Shown here: positions 37,709 through 50,496 of the stretch, one piece after another | Layout: each line of letters starts with the position of its first letter | Position numbering within the stretch: position 1 is the first letter of the stretch | Source: Clarkia xantiana subsp. parviflora | Lineage: Eukaryota > Streptophyta > Magnoliopsida > Myrtales > Onagraceae | Length of the DNA stretch: 64,000 nt | Assembly: GCA_036873135.1 (NCBI GenBank) | Contig: JAPTYO010000007.1 | Coordinates: 912,763-976,762, forward strand | Direction of reading: 5' to 3' | Notes under the pieces: generated by a model | Database searches by the model: none | Told to the model about the DNA's origin: nothing | The model's input: the letters and a program-made list of their open reading frames with translations, nothing else | Translations under genes and position numbers: made by a program

Positions 37709-37811
37709 CTAGTTAGCTCATCCTTATTGTTCACCCAAATCAATTCACTACTCAATTTACGAAATATAATAATCAATAAAGTCTATTAAAAAATAAATAT
37801 AAAATAAAAAA

Positions 37812-39430
37812 ATGCTTCTGCAATTGAAAGTATTTTCCCTTTTATTTTTGTCGGTCTTGGTCTTTACCACAAATGCTCAAGTTTTCGATATTACAAAATA
37901 CGGCGGGAAAGGAGATGGGAGTACCGATTCAACTAAGGTAGTATAATAATGTAGTTAGCTAATTCATTCATACTTGTTGATCATGTGGGTGCTTTATTGA
38001 TTCTACTAATGCATCTACTAATCTCAATGTTCCACATTGGTAAAAAAAAAGGCACTACTCACTGCATGGAAGGAGGCATGTGCATCAGCAAGTCCAAGCA
38101 AAATTTTAGTTCCTAAAGGAAATTTTGTAGTGGGGTTGATTAAACTACAAGGTCCTTGTAAAAGTAGCATAGGACTACAACTTCAAGGAACCTTAAAGGC
38201 TCCAGCTAATCCAAGCCAGATTAAGGGTCCAGTGTGGTTCAAAATAGATAAAGTCGACTTATTAACAGTTTCTGGAGGCGGAATCTTTGATGGACAAGGG
38301 AAATCGTCTTGGGTGCAAAATGATTGTCACAAGAATGGGCCTATCTGTAAGACTCTTTCAATGGTAATAAATGTACAAACTTTCGCCATTTCTTTTTTTA
38401 GAAGAAATATTCTATTATCCAGAAGAAAAAAAAATCTTATACTTACAAAGAATAAACATTTAGTAATATATCTCAATAATTCATTTTAATCTTCTAAACG
38501 ACTGTTTCTTGTGTTTGTTGATGAACGAGCAGAATTTAATGCTTAATGGTGTCACCAACAGCATCTTGCGAGATGTTACAACATTGGATAGCAAGAATTT
38601 CCATGTCAACGTTATAGATTGCAAGAATTTAACATTCGAGCATTTCAAAGTATCAGCAGCAGAAACCTCTGTTAACACAGACGGAATCCACATAGGTCGT
38701 TCAGATGGAGTCAAAATCATTAACTCAGAGATCAAGACTGGAGATGATTGCGTCTCGATAGGGGATGGGAGTAAGAATATTAACATCACGACTATTACTT
38801 GCGGTCCAGGCCACGGAATTAGCGTCGGCAGTCTAGGAAGATACAAAAATGAGTTGCCAGTTATTGGTGTTTTCGTAAAGAACTGCACACTCACAGGTTC
38901 AAAATTTGGTGTTCGAATTAAGACTTGGCCCAACTCAGAACCTGGAGAAGCCAGTGATATGCATTTTAAGGACATTATAATGAATGATGTTGGGACACCG
39001 ATACTTATTGATCAAGGATACTGTCCATACAACAAATGCACTGCGCAGGTAACTTTTGGGCTTCTTTTATTTGCTTTTTTATATCCAAAGTTATATAAAA
39101 AGTTTGATTCAAAAGAAACTAAAGTTCTTCTAATAAAATATAAAATGCCTTTGATATATAGTTGCTTCATTTTCTGCTTAGGTACCATCAAGTGTTAAGT
39201 TAAGTAAAATTAGCTTCAAGAGTATTAGAGGAACTTCTTCAACTCAAGAAACAGTTAAGTTAGTCTGTAGCAAGAAATTTCCTTGTAGTGGAGTGGAGCT
39301 CTCAAACATCGATCTCAAATACAGTGGAAATAGAGGACCTGCGACTTCAATTTGTGAAAATATCAAGCCAACCATCACGGGAAAGCTGAACCCACCAATA
39401 TGCAGCCATGCTGCTGCAAAAGCTTCTTAA
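37812..39430 (+). CDS. Exopolygalacturonase, GH28 (copy PG1)
   Basis: Secreted glycoside hydrolase family 28 enzyme cleaving terminal galacturonate from pectin; this clade is usually pollen-expressed. Exons 37812-37937, 38052-38363, 38533-39048 and 39182-39430 give 400 residues. The signal peptide is about residues 1-23, and the mature protein starts QVFDITKYGGKGDG. Catalytic motifs are all present: VNTDG (D196), GDDC (D217, D218), GPGHG (H240) and VRIK (R274, K276). C-terminal cysteines are retained. PG1 differs from the other copies by IIMNDVG instead of NGVG and by KYSGNRG instead of KYSGKGG. Tail-to-tail with PG2. The acceptor of intron 1 is purine-rich (GGTAAAAAAAAAG before GCACTACTC). 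No frame breaks, so presumed functional. Confidence 0.93.
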
Positions 39431-40772
39431 ATTCTACGTAATGTGCAAGTTATATCTCTCATGTGATAATGCATTTTAGTATTATTAGTATGAATATGTA
39501 TATCTTCTTTAGCCTAGAAAATTAATTATTCATTTTTGTATGGGTTGGAGGATTATGTTTAGTATATTAATAAATAATCAGTTTTTATAAATTGTGACGT
39601 CGTTACAAGAATGTTAATTTCTACTCAATCCTTTGTAACTAGCTTTATATCAATTAATTTTGTATCTACCTTTTTAATTTAGTTAACTTTGTTTAACGTA
39701 TTTCAATAGATGCTCAAATGAAATAGTATGTTAGATTTAAGCTTACAATTCTAAAATATGTACTCTTCAATAGGATTTTCAGGACGCTCTTATGTAATGG
39801 ATACTTGCATGAAAATATAATGTGGATTGTAAATAAATCACTTGAGATTCAATGAAGAAAATCATGTTCCTTAAATTTGGGTTTGTTTAGGTGTGATGTG
39901 TAAACATTAGAAGATAAGAAAAATAAGAAGCATGAACCAATTAAAAATCAAGTAAGGTAATATGGAAAATTACTAGGCTATTACTTAAACAGATATCTTA
40001 AATTTATTTTTAACTAAGTGCTGACCCTGCGCCACGCGCAATGCGACATGTTAAAGCGTAAATTTTTAATATGTATGCATTTGTATAATTTTTGAAAATA
40101 ACAAACGAAATTATTAAGTATAAAAAATATGAATATTAATTGGAGGAAAATGAAAGATAATTTGTACTTGTATTTATTGTTTTACTTACATTATTAACAT
40201 ATAAAGCTTGCCAACAAGGGAAGATAATCGTATTTTTGGACAAACTTTTGGACAATTAGTGTTGTAAAAATCTGCAACGTATATCAAGACAAAACATGAT
40301 TGAGTGAGCATTTACTATGTCACAAGACGAAAACTACAACGTAAAATTGGTTGAATTAAGTGATAAGTGGAATTACGACCCCCAAAAGCGAACATAGTTC
40401 GTATTATGTTGAAGAGAGCCTCATTGAAAAGCCATATTGAAGAGTGCATATTTTAGAATTTTAAGCTTAAATCTAACATACTTTTTTATTTGAGCATCTA
40501 CTGGAATACGTCAAACAAAGTTAACTAAATTAAAAAGGTAGATACAAAATTAATTGATATAGAGCTAGTTACAAAGAATTGAGTAGGAATTAACATTCTT
40601 TTAACGACATCACAATTTATAAACTGATTATTTATTAATATACTAAACATAATCCTCTAACCCATACAAGAGGAATATTAATTTTCTAGGCTAAAGAAGA
40701 TATCCATATTCATACTAATAATACTAAAATGCATTATCACATGAGGGATACACCTTGCACATTACGTAGAAT
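39431..40772. repeat. Tail-to-tail inverted repeat between PG1 and PG2
   Basis: The 3' flanks of PG1 (39431 to about 39772) and PG2 (about 40434-40772) are inverted copies of each other, with high but imperfect identity. The spacer of about 660 bp (39773-40433) is AT-rich and has no gene. Confidence 0.85.
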
Positions 40773-42449
40773 TTAAGAAGCTTTTGCAGCAGCATGGCTG
40801 CATATGGGTGGGTTCAGCTTTCCTACGATGGTTGGCTTGATATTTTCACAAATTGAAGTCGCAGGTCCTCCCTTTCCACTATATTTGAGATCGATGTTTG
40901 AGAGCTCCACTCCACTACAAGGAAATTTCTTGCTACAGACTAACTTAACTGTTTCTTGAGTTGAAGAAGTTCCTCTAATACTCTTGAAGCTAATTTTACT
41001 TAACTTAACACTTGATGGTACCTAAGCAGAAAATGAAGCAACTATATAACAAATGCATTTTATATTTTATTAGAAGAACTTTAATTTCTTTTTAATCAAA
41101 CTTTTTATATAACTTTGGATATAAAAAAGCAAATTAAAGAAACCCAAAAGTTACCTGCGCGGTGCATTTGTTGTATGGACAGTATCCCTGATCAATAAGT
41201 ATCGGTGTTCCAACACCATTCATTATAATGTCCTTAAAATGCATGTCACTGGCTTCTCCAGGTTCTGAGTTGGGCCAAGTCTTAATTCGAACACCAAATT
41301 TTGAACCCGTGAGTGTGCAGTTCTTTACGAAAACACCAATTACTGGCAACTCATTTTTGTATCTTCCTAGACTGCCGACGCTAATCCCGTGGCCTGGACC
41401 GCAAGTAATAGTCGTGATGTTAATATTCTTACTCCCATCCCCTATCGAGACGCAGTCATCTCCAGTCTTGATCTCTGAGTTAATGATTTTGACTCCATCT
41501 GAACGACCTATGTGGATTCCGTCTGTGTTAACAGAGGTTTCTGCTGCTGATACTTTGAAATGCTCGAATGTTAAATTCTTGCAATCTATAACGTTGACAT
41601 GGAAATTCTTGCTGTCCAATGTTGTAACATCTCGCAAAATGCTGTTGGTGACACCATTAAGCATTAAATTCTGCTCGTCATCAACAAACACAAGAAACAG
41701 TCGTTTAGAAGATTAAAATGAATTATTGAGATATATTACTAAATGTTTATTCTTTGTAAGTATAAGATATATTTTTTTCTTCTGGATAATAGAATATTTC
41801 TTCTGAAAAAAGAAACACGAAAGTTTGTACATTTCTTACCATTGAAAGAGTCTTACAGATAGGCCCATTCTTGTGACAATCATTTTGCACCCAAGACGAT
41901 TTCCCTTGTCCATCAAAGATTCCGCCTCCAGAAACTGTTAATAAGTCGACTTTATCTATTTTGAACCACACTGGACCCTTAATCTGGCTTGGATTAGCTG
42001 GAGCCTTTAAGGTTCCTTGAAGTTGTAGTCCTATGCTACTTTTACAAGGACCTTGTAGTTTAATCAACCCCACTACAAAATTTCCTTTAGGAACTAAAAT
42101 TTTGCTTGGACTTGCTGATGCACAAGCCTCCTTCCATGCAGTGAGTAGTGCCTTTTTTTACCAATGTGGAACATTGAGATTAGTAGGTGCATTAGTAGAA
42201 TCAATAAAGCATCCACATGATCAACAAGTATTGAAATGTATTTGATATGTGTTTAATGTATGAATGAATTAGCTAGCTACATTTGACCAAAAAAAAAAAT
42301 AGCTAGCTACATTATTATACTACCTTAGTTGAATCGGTACTCCCATCTCCTTTCCCGCCGTATTTTGTAATATCGAAAACTTGAGCATTTGTGGTAAAGG
42401 CCAAGACGGACAAAAATAAAAGGAAAAATACTTTCAATTGCAGAAGCAT
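40773..42449 (-). CDS. Exopolygalacturonase, GH28 (copy PG2)
   Basis: Second copy of the cluster, minus strand. Exons in coding order: 42324-42449, 41840-42151, 41155-41670 and 40773-41021, with exactly the same lengths as PG1 (126, 312, 516, 249), giving 400 residues. The signal peptide reads MLLQLKVFFLLFLSVLAF. All GH28 motifs (NTDG, GDDC, GPGHG, RIK) are intact. The C-terminal part carries PTIVGKLNPP where the other copies have PTITGKLNPP. The intron sequences are nearly identical to those of the other copies, so duplication is very recent or conversion is active. TATA box at 42553-42560 (reverse). Confidence 0.93.
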
Positions 42450-43215
42450 TTTTTTATTTTATATTTATTTTTCAAGAGACTCTATTAATTATTATACTTT
42501 GTAAATTCAGTACTGAATTGATTTGGGTGAACAATAAGGATGAGCTAGCTAGCTTATATAGTATTGATGCTTAAAGCTTATGGATGATATTCAATTCTAT
42601 TATTAGTTAGTTTTAGTTTGTCCATAGAAAACATAGCAGCTTAATAAATAGTGTAGTTTTTGTATGGATCGATATTTTTGGAATAACATCCACGTTCCCA
42701 TTTTTCATTTTCTTTCATTTTTTAAATGACAAGTATTTTTTAGATTTTAATGTTTTGTTTCACAGCCTTTTAGTTCCATTAAAAATAGGATGACTATTAT
42801 AAAAATCTATTCATAATATATATATATATATAGATTATGTACATATATATCAGTCTAGTCCAAATTGCATTATTACAGTCATGATGCATCAATCCTTGAA
42901 TCAGTTAGAATCACCATTCCACCGGGCCTTAGCTAGATGAAGAAGTTAGGTATGAGCCTATTAATAAATTATTTGAGTTTGTTAGATTCATTTAAAAGTT
43001 GTATGTATCTAAGCTTAATGCAATGACTCGTTTTTTAATTTTTTATGTTTGTTTAATGCTTATCCAGGTTAGAGGTGCCATATCTTCGAGATGAATTGAT
43101 TGTGAGTAATGGTGAGAGCATGATGGAGCTACTTTAGATAAAGAACGAAAAATACGTTGATATTCATATTTTGTATACTTAATAACTAGTGATTTTGGCA
43201 CGTGCACGCACGTGC
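42450..43215. other. PG2 promoter and spacer
   Basis: The homologous PG promoter extends to about 42730 (TTTTTTAAATGACA). Beyond it the sequence is unique, AT-rich and without genes; a TA run lies at about 42815-42832. Confidence 0.6.
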
Positions 43216-43483
43216 CACTACAAGAAAATCTAGTCATTTGTGAGGGATTTGTTTGTGATGGACGTATAACCTTATTTGTGAGGAAATTGTAAAAATCCCT
43301 TACAAATACAACATACATTTTTTTAAGAGAATGACTCCTAACAAAAAACATGGCCAGAAAATTCATTGAAAATCCCTTCAAAATTCCTCAAAACATGATA
43401 AATCCCTAGAATTTTTTTATAATTTGTGAGGGAATTGGTTCCCTTAAAAAATGCTGTCACAAATTGTCAATTTTCTTGTAGTG
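43216..43483. mobile_element. CACTA-like MITE with 3-bp target duplication
   Basis: 268-bp element beginning CACTACAAGAAAA and ending TTTTCTTGTAGTG, flanked by the 3-bp direct repeat TGC (43213-43215 and 43484-43486). CACTACAAGAAAA ends and a 3-bp duplication are the hallmarks of CACTA (En/Spm) elements. The interior has repeated TTTGTGAGGGA words and no transposase. Confidence 0.88.
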
Positions 43484-44393
43484 TGCCGCTAATTGAATAT
43501 TTAAATTTTACTAATAGAGAATGTAATAAAAAAAAATACAATCAAAAGATAAATAGTGGTTTCATTATATTGCTTCAATATTAGTAGTAAAATCTATATG
43601 ATTACATCAATGTATGATAATAAAAAATTGAAGACGTTAAACACATTTTCAAAAACAATTTGTGTGGTAAAGAAGTCTTTTTTTTTTTTTTTTTACCACA
43701 GTGAATAAGTCTAATTCAGAATACAATCTAATCTAATAAACTAAAAAAAATCATTGATCCAATTGAAATAGATTTGATTAACAAACCTATAGTACTTGAT
43801 ACAATAATATTTTCAAAGCCCTGCTTTCTTGTGTGCAAGTTTGATAAAATTTGCTTCCAAGACATTTATAACAGCTCGACCATCACTACCTGGCATTCAC
43901 TCTTCATAAAGGTTCAGGGAATCACAGTGACTGAAGATTAAGAAAAGCCTATTGTAACATAAAGTAAACAATCTGAAGCAGCCAAGTGTTGCCTTACTAG
44001 TGCATAAGTACTGTTATATATAGAGGATACGATTAGTACATGACCTTGAATAGTATCATGAAGAATAGTGAAAAAAGTGTCAGAGTTATGATGGCGCCAT
44101 CATTTGAGCGTCTACTGGAATACATTAAACAAAGTTAACTAAATTTAAAAGGTAGATAAAACAAAATTAATCGATTAAGAGCTAATTACAAAGGATTGAG
44201 TAGGGATTAACATTCTTTTAACGATATCACAATTTATAAAAACTGATTATTTATTAATATACTAAACATAATCCTCCAACCCATACAAAGAGGAATAATT
44301 AATTTTCTAGGCTAAAGAAGATATCCATATCCATACTAATAATACTAAACTGCATTATCACATGAGGGATACAACTTGCACATTACGTAGAAT
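43484..44393. other. Spacer between PG2 and PG3
   Basis: Unique AT-rich sequence to about 44095, then the conserved 3' flank of PG3 (about 44099-44393). A T run lies at 43678-43694. No gene found. Confidence 0.6.
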
Positions 44394-46022
44394 TTAAGAA
44401 GCTTTTGCAGCAGCATGGCTGCATATGGGTGGGTTCAGCTTTCCCGTGATGGTTGGCTTGATATTTTCACAAATTGAAGTTGCAGGTCCTCCCTTTCCAC
44501 TGTATTTGAGATCGATGTTTGAGAGCTCCACTCCACTACAAGGAAATTTCTTGCTACAGACTAACTTAACTGTTTCTTGAGTTGAAGAAGTTCCTCTAAT
44601 ACTCTTGAAGCTAATTTTACTTAACTTAACACTTGATGGTACCTAAACAAAGGAATTTTATATTTTATTAGAAGAACTTTAATTTATTTGAATCAAACTT
44701 TTTTATATAACTTTGGATATAAAAAAAGCAAATAAAATAAGCCCAAAAGTTACCTGCGCAGTGCATTTGTTGTATGGACAGTATCCTTGATCAATAAGTA
44801 TCGGTGTCCCAACACCATTCATTATAATGTCCTTAAAATGCATATCACTGGCTTCTCCAGGTTCTGAGTTGGGCCAAGTCTTAATTCGAACACCAAATTT
44901 TGAACCCGTGAGTGTGCAGTTCTTTACGAAAACACCAATAACTGGCAACTCATTTTTGTATCTTCCTAGACTGCCGACGCTAATCCCATGGCCTGGACCG
45001 CAAGTAATAGTCGTGATGTTAATATTCTTACTCCCATCCCCTATCGAGACACAGTCATCTCCAGTCTTGATCTCCGAGTTAATGATTTTGACTCCATCTG
45101 AACGACCTATGTGGATTCCGTCAGTGTTAACAGAGGTTTCTGCTGCTGATACTTTGAAATGCTCGAATGTTAAATTCTTGCAATCTATAACGTTGACATG
45201 GAAATTCTTGCTATCCAATGTTGTAACATCTCGCAAGATGCTGTTGGTGACACCATTAAGCATTAAATTCTGCTCGTTCATCAACAAACACAAGAAGCAA
45301 TCGTTTAGAAGATTAAAATGAATTATTGAGATATATTACTAAATGTTTATTCTTTGTAAGTATAAGATATTATTTTTCTTCTCGATAATAGAATATTTCT
45401 TCTAAAAAAAGAAATGGTGAAAGTTTGTACATTTCTTACCATTGAAAGAGTCTTACAGATAGGCCCATTCTTGTGACAATCATTTTGCACCCAAGACGAT
45501 TTCCCTTGTCCATCAATGATTCCGCCTCCAGAAACTGTTAATAAGTCGACTTTATCTATTTTGAACCACACTGGACCCTTAATCTGGCTTGGATTAGCTG
45601 GAGCCTTTAAGGTTCCTTGAAGTTGTAGTCCTATGCTACTTTTACAAGGACCTTGTAGTTTAATCAACCCCACTACAAAATTTCCTTTAGGAACTAAAAT
45701 TTTGCTTGGACTTGCTGATGCACATGCCTCCTTCCATGCAGTGAGTAGGGCCTTTTTTTTTTACCAATGTGGAACATTGAGATTAGTAGATGCATTAGTA
45801 GAATCAATAAAGAAAGCACATGATCAACAAGTATTGAAATACATTTAATATGTATTTAATGTATGAATGAATTAGCTAGGTACATTATTATACTACCTTA
45901 GTTGAATCGGTACTCCCATCTCCTTTCCCGCCGTATTTTGTAATATCGAAAACTTGAGCATTTGTGGTAAAGACCAATACGGACAAAAATAAAAGGAAAA
46001 ATACTTTCAATTGCTGAAGCAT
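44394..46022 (-). CDS. Exopolygalacturonase, GH28 (copy PG3)
   Basis: Third copy, minus strand. Exons in coding order: 45897-46022, 45440-45751, 44754-45269 and 44394-44642 (same four lengths), 400 residues. The signal peptide reads MLQQLKVFFLLFLSVLVF (Gln instead of Leu at residue 3). Exon 2 carries GGGIIDGQG where the other copies have GGGIFDGQG. Catalytic motifs are unchanged. Intron 3 is slightly shorter than in PG2. It is divergently paired with PG4 through a palindromic 504-bp promoter, so the two may be co-expressed. Confidence 0.93.
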
Positions 46023-46526
46023 TTTTTGTTTTTTATTTATTTTTTAAAGAGAATTTATTAATTATTATACTTTGTAAATTCAGTAGTGAATTGATTTGGG
46101 TGAACAATAAGGATGAGCTAGCTAGCTTATATAGTATTGATGGTTAAAGCTTATGGATGATATTCAATTCTATTATTAGAGTTTTGACTTGTCCATAGAA
46201 AACATAACAGCTTAAATAATGTAGTTTTTGTATGGATCGATATTTTTGGAATAACATCCACGTTTCCCTTTTTCATTTTCTCTCATTTTTTAAATGACAA
46301 AAAATATCGATCCATACAAAAACTACATTATTTAAGCTGCTATGTTTTCTATGGACAAGCCAAAACTAACTAATAATAGAATTGAATAGCATCCATAAGC
46401 TTTAACCATCAATACTATATAAGCTAGCTAGCTCATCCTTATTGTTCAACTAAATCAATTCACTACCGAATTTACAAAGTATAATAATTAATAAAGTCTC
46501 TTGAAAAATAAATAAATTTAAAAAAA
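46023..46526. promoter_or_regulatory. Palindromic bidirectional promoter of PG3 and PG4
   Basis: The PG3 upstream sequence (46023 to about 46298) and the PG4 upstream sequence (about 46299-46526) are inverted copies. Shared words such as CGATCCATACAAAAACTACA lie on both arms. TATA boxes are at 46126-46133 (reverse) and 46416-46423 (forward). The PG4 arm is shorter: it lacks the outermost about 55 bp that PG1, PG2 and PG3 keep, which marks the duplication junction. Confidence 0.85.
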
Positions 46527-48173
46527 ATGCTTCTGCAATTGAAAGTATTTTTTCTTTTATTTTTGTTCGTATTGGTCTTTACCACAAATGCTCAAGTTTT
46601 CGATATTACAAAATACGGCGGGAAAGGAGATGGGAGTACCGATTCAACTAAGGTAGTATAATAATGTTCCTAGCTAATTCATCCATACATTAAAACATAT
46701 TAAATGCATTTCAATACTTGTTGATCATGTGTTTGCTTTATTGATTCTACTAATGCATCTACTAATCTCAATGTTCCACATTGGTAAAAATAAGGCACTA
46801 CTCACTGCATGGAAAGAGGCATGTGCATCAGCAAGTCCAAGCAAAATTTTAGTTCCTAAAGGAAATTTTGTAGTGGGGTTGATTAAACTACAAGGTCCCT
46901 GTAAAAGTAGCATAGGACTACAACTTCAAGGAACCTTAAAGGCTCCAGCTAATCCAAGCCAGATTAAGGGTCCAGTGTGGTTCAAAATAGATAAAGTCGA
47001 CTTATTAACAGTTTCTGGAGGCGGAATCTTTGATGGACAAGGGAAATCGTCTTGGGTGCAAAATGATTGTCACAAGAATGGGCCTATCTGTAAGACTCTT
47101 TCAATGGTAAGAAATGTACAAACTTTCGCCATTTCTTTTTTTAGAAGAAATGTTCTATTATCCAGAAGAAAAATAATATCTTATTCTTACAAAGAATAAA
47201 CATTTAGCAATATATCTCAATAATTCATTTTAATCTTCTAAACGACCGTTTTTTGTGTTTGTTGATGAACGAGCAGAATTTAATGCTTAATGGTGTCACC
47301 AACAGCATTTTGCGAGATGTTACAACATTGGATAGCAAGAATTTCCATGTCAATGTTATAGATTGCAAGAACTTAACATTCGAGCATTTCAAAGTATCAG
47401 CAGCAGAAACCTCTGTTAACACAGACGGAATCCACATAGGTCGTTCAGATGGAGTCAAAATCATTAACTCAGATATCAAGACTGGAGATGATTGCGTCTC
47501 GATAGGGGATGGGAGTAAGAATATTAACATCACGACTATTACTTGCGGTCCCGGCCACGGGATTAGCGTCGGTAGTCTAGGAAGATACAAAAATGAGTTG
47601 CCAGTTATTGGTGTTTTCGTAAAGAACTGCACACTCACAGGTTCAAAATTTGGTGTTCGAATTAAGACTTGGCCCAACTCAGAACCTGGAGAAGCCAGTG
47701 ATATGCATTTTAAGGACATTATAATGAATGGTGTTGGGACACCGATACTTATTGATCAAGGATACTGTCCATACAACAAATGCACTGCGCAGGTAACTTT
47801 TGGGCTTCTTTTATTTGCTTTTTATATCCAAAGTTATATAAAAAGTTTGATTCAAAAGAAATTAAAGTTCTTCTAATAAAATATAAAATGCATTTGTTAT
47901 ATAGTTGCTTCATTTTCTGCTTAGGTACCATCAAGTGTTAAGTTAAGTAAAATTAGCTTCAAGAGTATTAGAGGAACTTCTTCAACTCAAGAAACAGTTA
48001 AGTTAGTCTGTAGCAAGAAATTTCCTTGTAGTGGAGTGGAGCTCTCAAACATCGATCTCAAATACAGTGGAAAGGGAGGACCTGCGACTTCAATTTGTGA
48101 AAATATCAAGCCAACCATCACAGGAAAGCTGAACCCACCCATATGCAGCCATGCTGCTGCAAAAGCTTCTTAA
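46527..48173 (+). CDS. Exopolygalacturonase, GH28 (copy PG4)
   Basis: Fourth copy, plus strand. Exons 46527-46652, 46795-47106, 47277-47792 and 47925-48173 give 400 residues. The signal peptide reads MLLQLKVFFLLFLFVLVF. Exon 3 has INSDIKTG where the others have INSEIKTG, next to the catalytic GDDC. All four GH28 motifs are intact. The acceptor of intron 1 reads GGTAAAAATAAG, again without a pyrimidine tract. Head-to-head with PG3. Confidence 0.93.
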
Positions 48174-48967
48174 ATTCTATGTAATGTGCAAGTTGTATCC
48201 CTCATGTGTGATCATGGATTTTAGTATTATTAGTATGAATATGGATATCTTCTTTAGACTAGAAAATTAATTAATCCTCTTTGTATGGGTTGGAGGATTA
48301 TGTTTAGTATATTAATAAATAATCAGATTTTATAAATTGTGATGTCGTTAAAAGAATGTTAATTCATACTCAGCTCATGAATATTGAGTATACCAGTAAG
48401 AGCACTTACCTCATTTCTGCATTTTCTGATGTATATTGATTTATTTGATCATGGTGACAATGTTTTAGCTTTCCTTACTGATTATCAGTTTCCTATTAGT
48501 TAATCTCAATTGATTTAGTTGCAGCAACTTTGCTATTGCTAATTACCCAAACAAAGAAAAGTGGAGTTCTAATACAGTAGTAGATGAACAACATACCACT
48601 AAGGAAAAGAAACTCAAAATCAGAAGTAATCCATAGTCTTTGCCCTTAACTACCAACATCAACACATTAATTAAAATGAACTTTCATCAATCCATTAATA
48701 TTTTAGAAATGAACTAATCAAACACCTAATTACCCTTCTCATTTATTTTATTTCAACAACTGAATTAAAGTTTGACAAGTTTAAATCTGCCAAAACAAAC
48801 CATGAATTATTACATTGATGCATGCAAATTAAAGCAACCTTCTATAAGGGAATAAGATATAATATATCTAAATATAATAAGATATATTTATCTATAATAT
48901 ATCTTATTCCCTTATACCTTCCACATCATGCATGAAATTTTCCCATGCATTGGACTACCCATATATG
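48174..48967. other. PG4 3' flank and spacer to the SCPL gene
   Basis: Sequence shared with other PG copies ends near 48362 (AAAAGAATGTTAATTCATAC). The rest is AT-rich with an inverted repeat at 48843-48916. No gene. Confidence 0.6.
48843..48916. repeat. Short near-perfect inverted repeat (hairpin)
   Basis: TATAAGGGAATAAGATATA at the left pairs with TATATCTTATTCCCTTATA at the right across a 74-bp AT-rich segment. It may be a tiny Stowaway/MITE remnant or act as a 3'-end hairpin between convergent genes. Confidence 0.7.
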
Positions 48968-49093
48968 TTAAATCGGCCAATAATGAATCCATCTTGAAAA
49001 CATTTCAAAGCATTCCCGTCTTTTCCATTCTGTTGGAGAGTGTCCAGCTCCCTGTTAATTAATTAATTAATCAACCCGTTAAATAAATCAATA

Positions 49094-49130
<37 letters not shown>

Positions 49131-49346
49131 GAATCATTCATTTATTCGGATAATGTATTGAAATTTATGGAATGTATGCATGTAAAGATGATTGAATACA
49201 AAGACAGGGAGAGATTCTCACCTTGAGAGTCGCGTAAGTCAAGCGGTATCCCACATTGGTATACTTGACAGTGTAACTACAAGTGTATAGTTTCACGTAC
49301 ATTCTTATTAACTTAATTAAACAAAAAAACACCAATATGGAGAATA

Positions 49347-49387
<41 letters not shown>

Positions 49388-50446
49388 GATGTAAATATTA
49401 CCCTGCAATTTGACCATTGAAAAGCCAAGGCCTCCAGGAGGTTTCTGTGGTTATGTTGAGTCGAGCTATCCATGATTCGATTGCTATATGAGGCACAACC
49501 ATGTCATGGTCGCCGCTTCAATAATAATAGGACTCAAATTCAAACACTAATAATGTTTGCTAAGTTAGACGTTGTAATTTCAAGTTGGGTAATATCTTTC
49601 AACTATTCAATTGGGCCACTACTAAACCGGCTAATTCAAATAAGGATTATGATGATGAAATCTAGAAACAGATGTAATCTTAAATTTCAGTCTGACTCCA
49701 TTTGGACCGTTAACCCAACCCTCGGCTCGACTGGACCCAGCCAAGATCGAGTCATGGGTTGGGTCTAACCGACCAGATGGATTTTTCTACCATTTATGCT
49801 TTTGCTTTTTTTATTAATAGGGTCGACTTAATTGTAACATATATAAAACTTTAAAAGTATGAAAAAATATGAATTTTTTTAACTAAACCAATTATTTGCA
49901 TTATACTATTAATAATATCAATTTCCTTAAAATTTCACCTTTAGGTCAATAGAACAACACAAAAAATGTACCAAAAACATAGTATTTTTGGAGCATGATA
50001 TAAAAACCCGACCAGATCCCTAAATTTTGGGATTGGTAAGTTTTTTTCTTTTCTTTATGTGATATTTATCTTCGTTTTTTTTCTAAAAAAAGGAATTCTT
50101 AAGGATATCCTTTTATTTTTCTAAAAATCATAATGTTTACTCAGTGGTCCTGACTGTCTTTATTGGACTTAAACCTCTAATGGTCCTAACGGCCCTTATA
50201 ATCTGGACCGAAACTAGGACCGAAAAAGGTGGGACCGTTTCAAACGGTCCTAGACCGAAATGAGGAGAGTTTCAAACGGACTTAACAGTCATGGACCGAT
50301 CTTAGTCCAGATCGGGTTTTGATCACCCCTAATTTCGGTATATGTTATCTATGTATAACTTAAAATTCACATTTTAATTAGGTGTCACAGCGAAATCTCG
50401 GTATGTACATTTTTAGTGTGGAGTTATGATTTTATTTTCTTGTAGT

Positions 50447-50496
<50 letters not shown>

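Noticed and set aside
38481..38975. 164-codon frame opposite PG exon 3, repeated in all copies
   Set aside because: It is the antisense shadow of the conserved GH28 exon and shows no independent signature.
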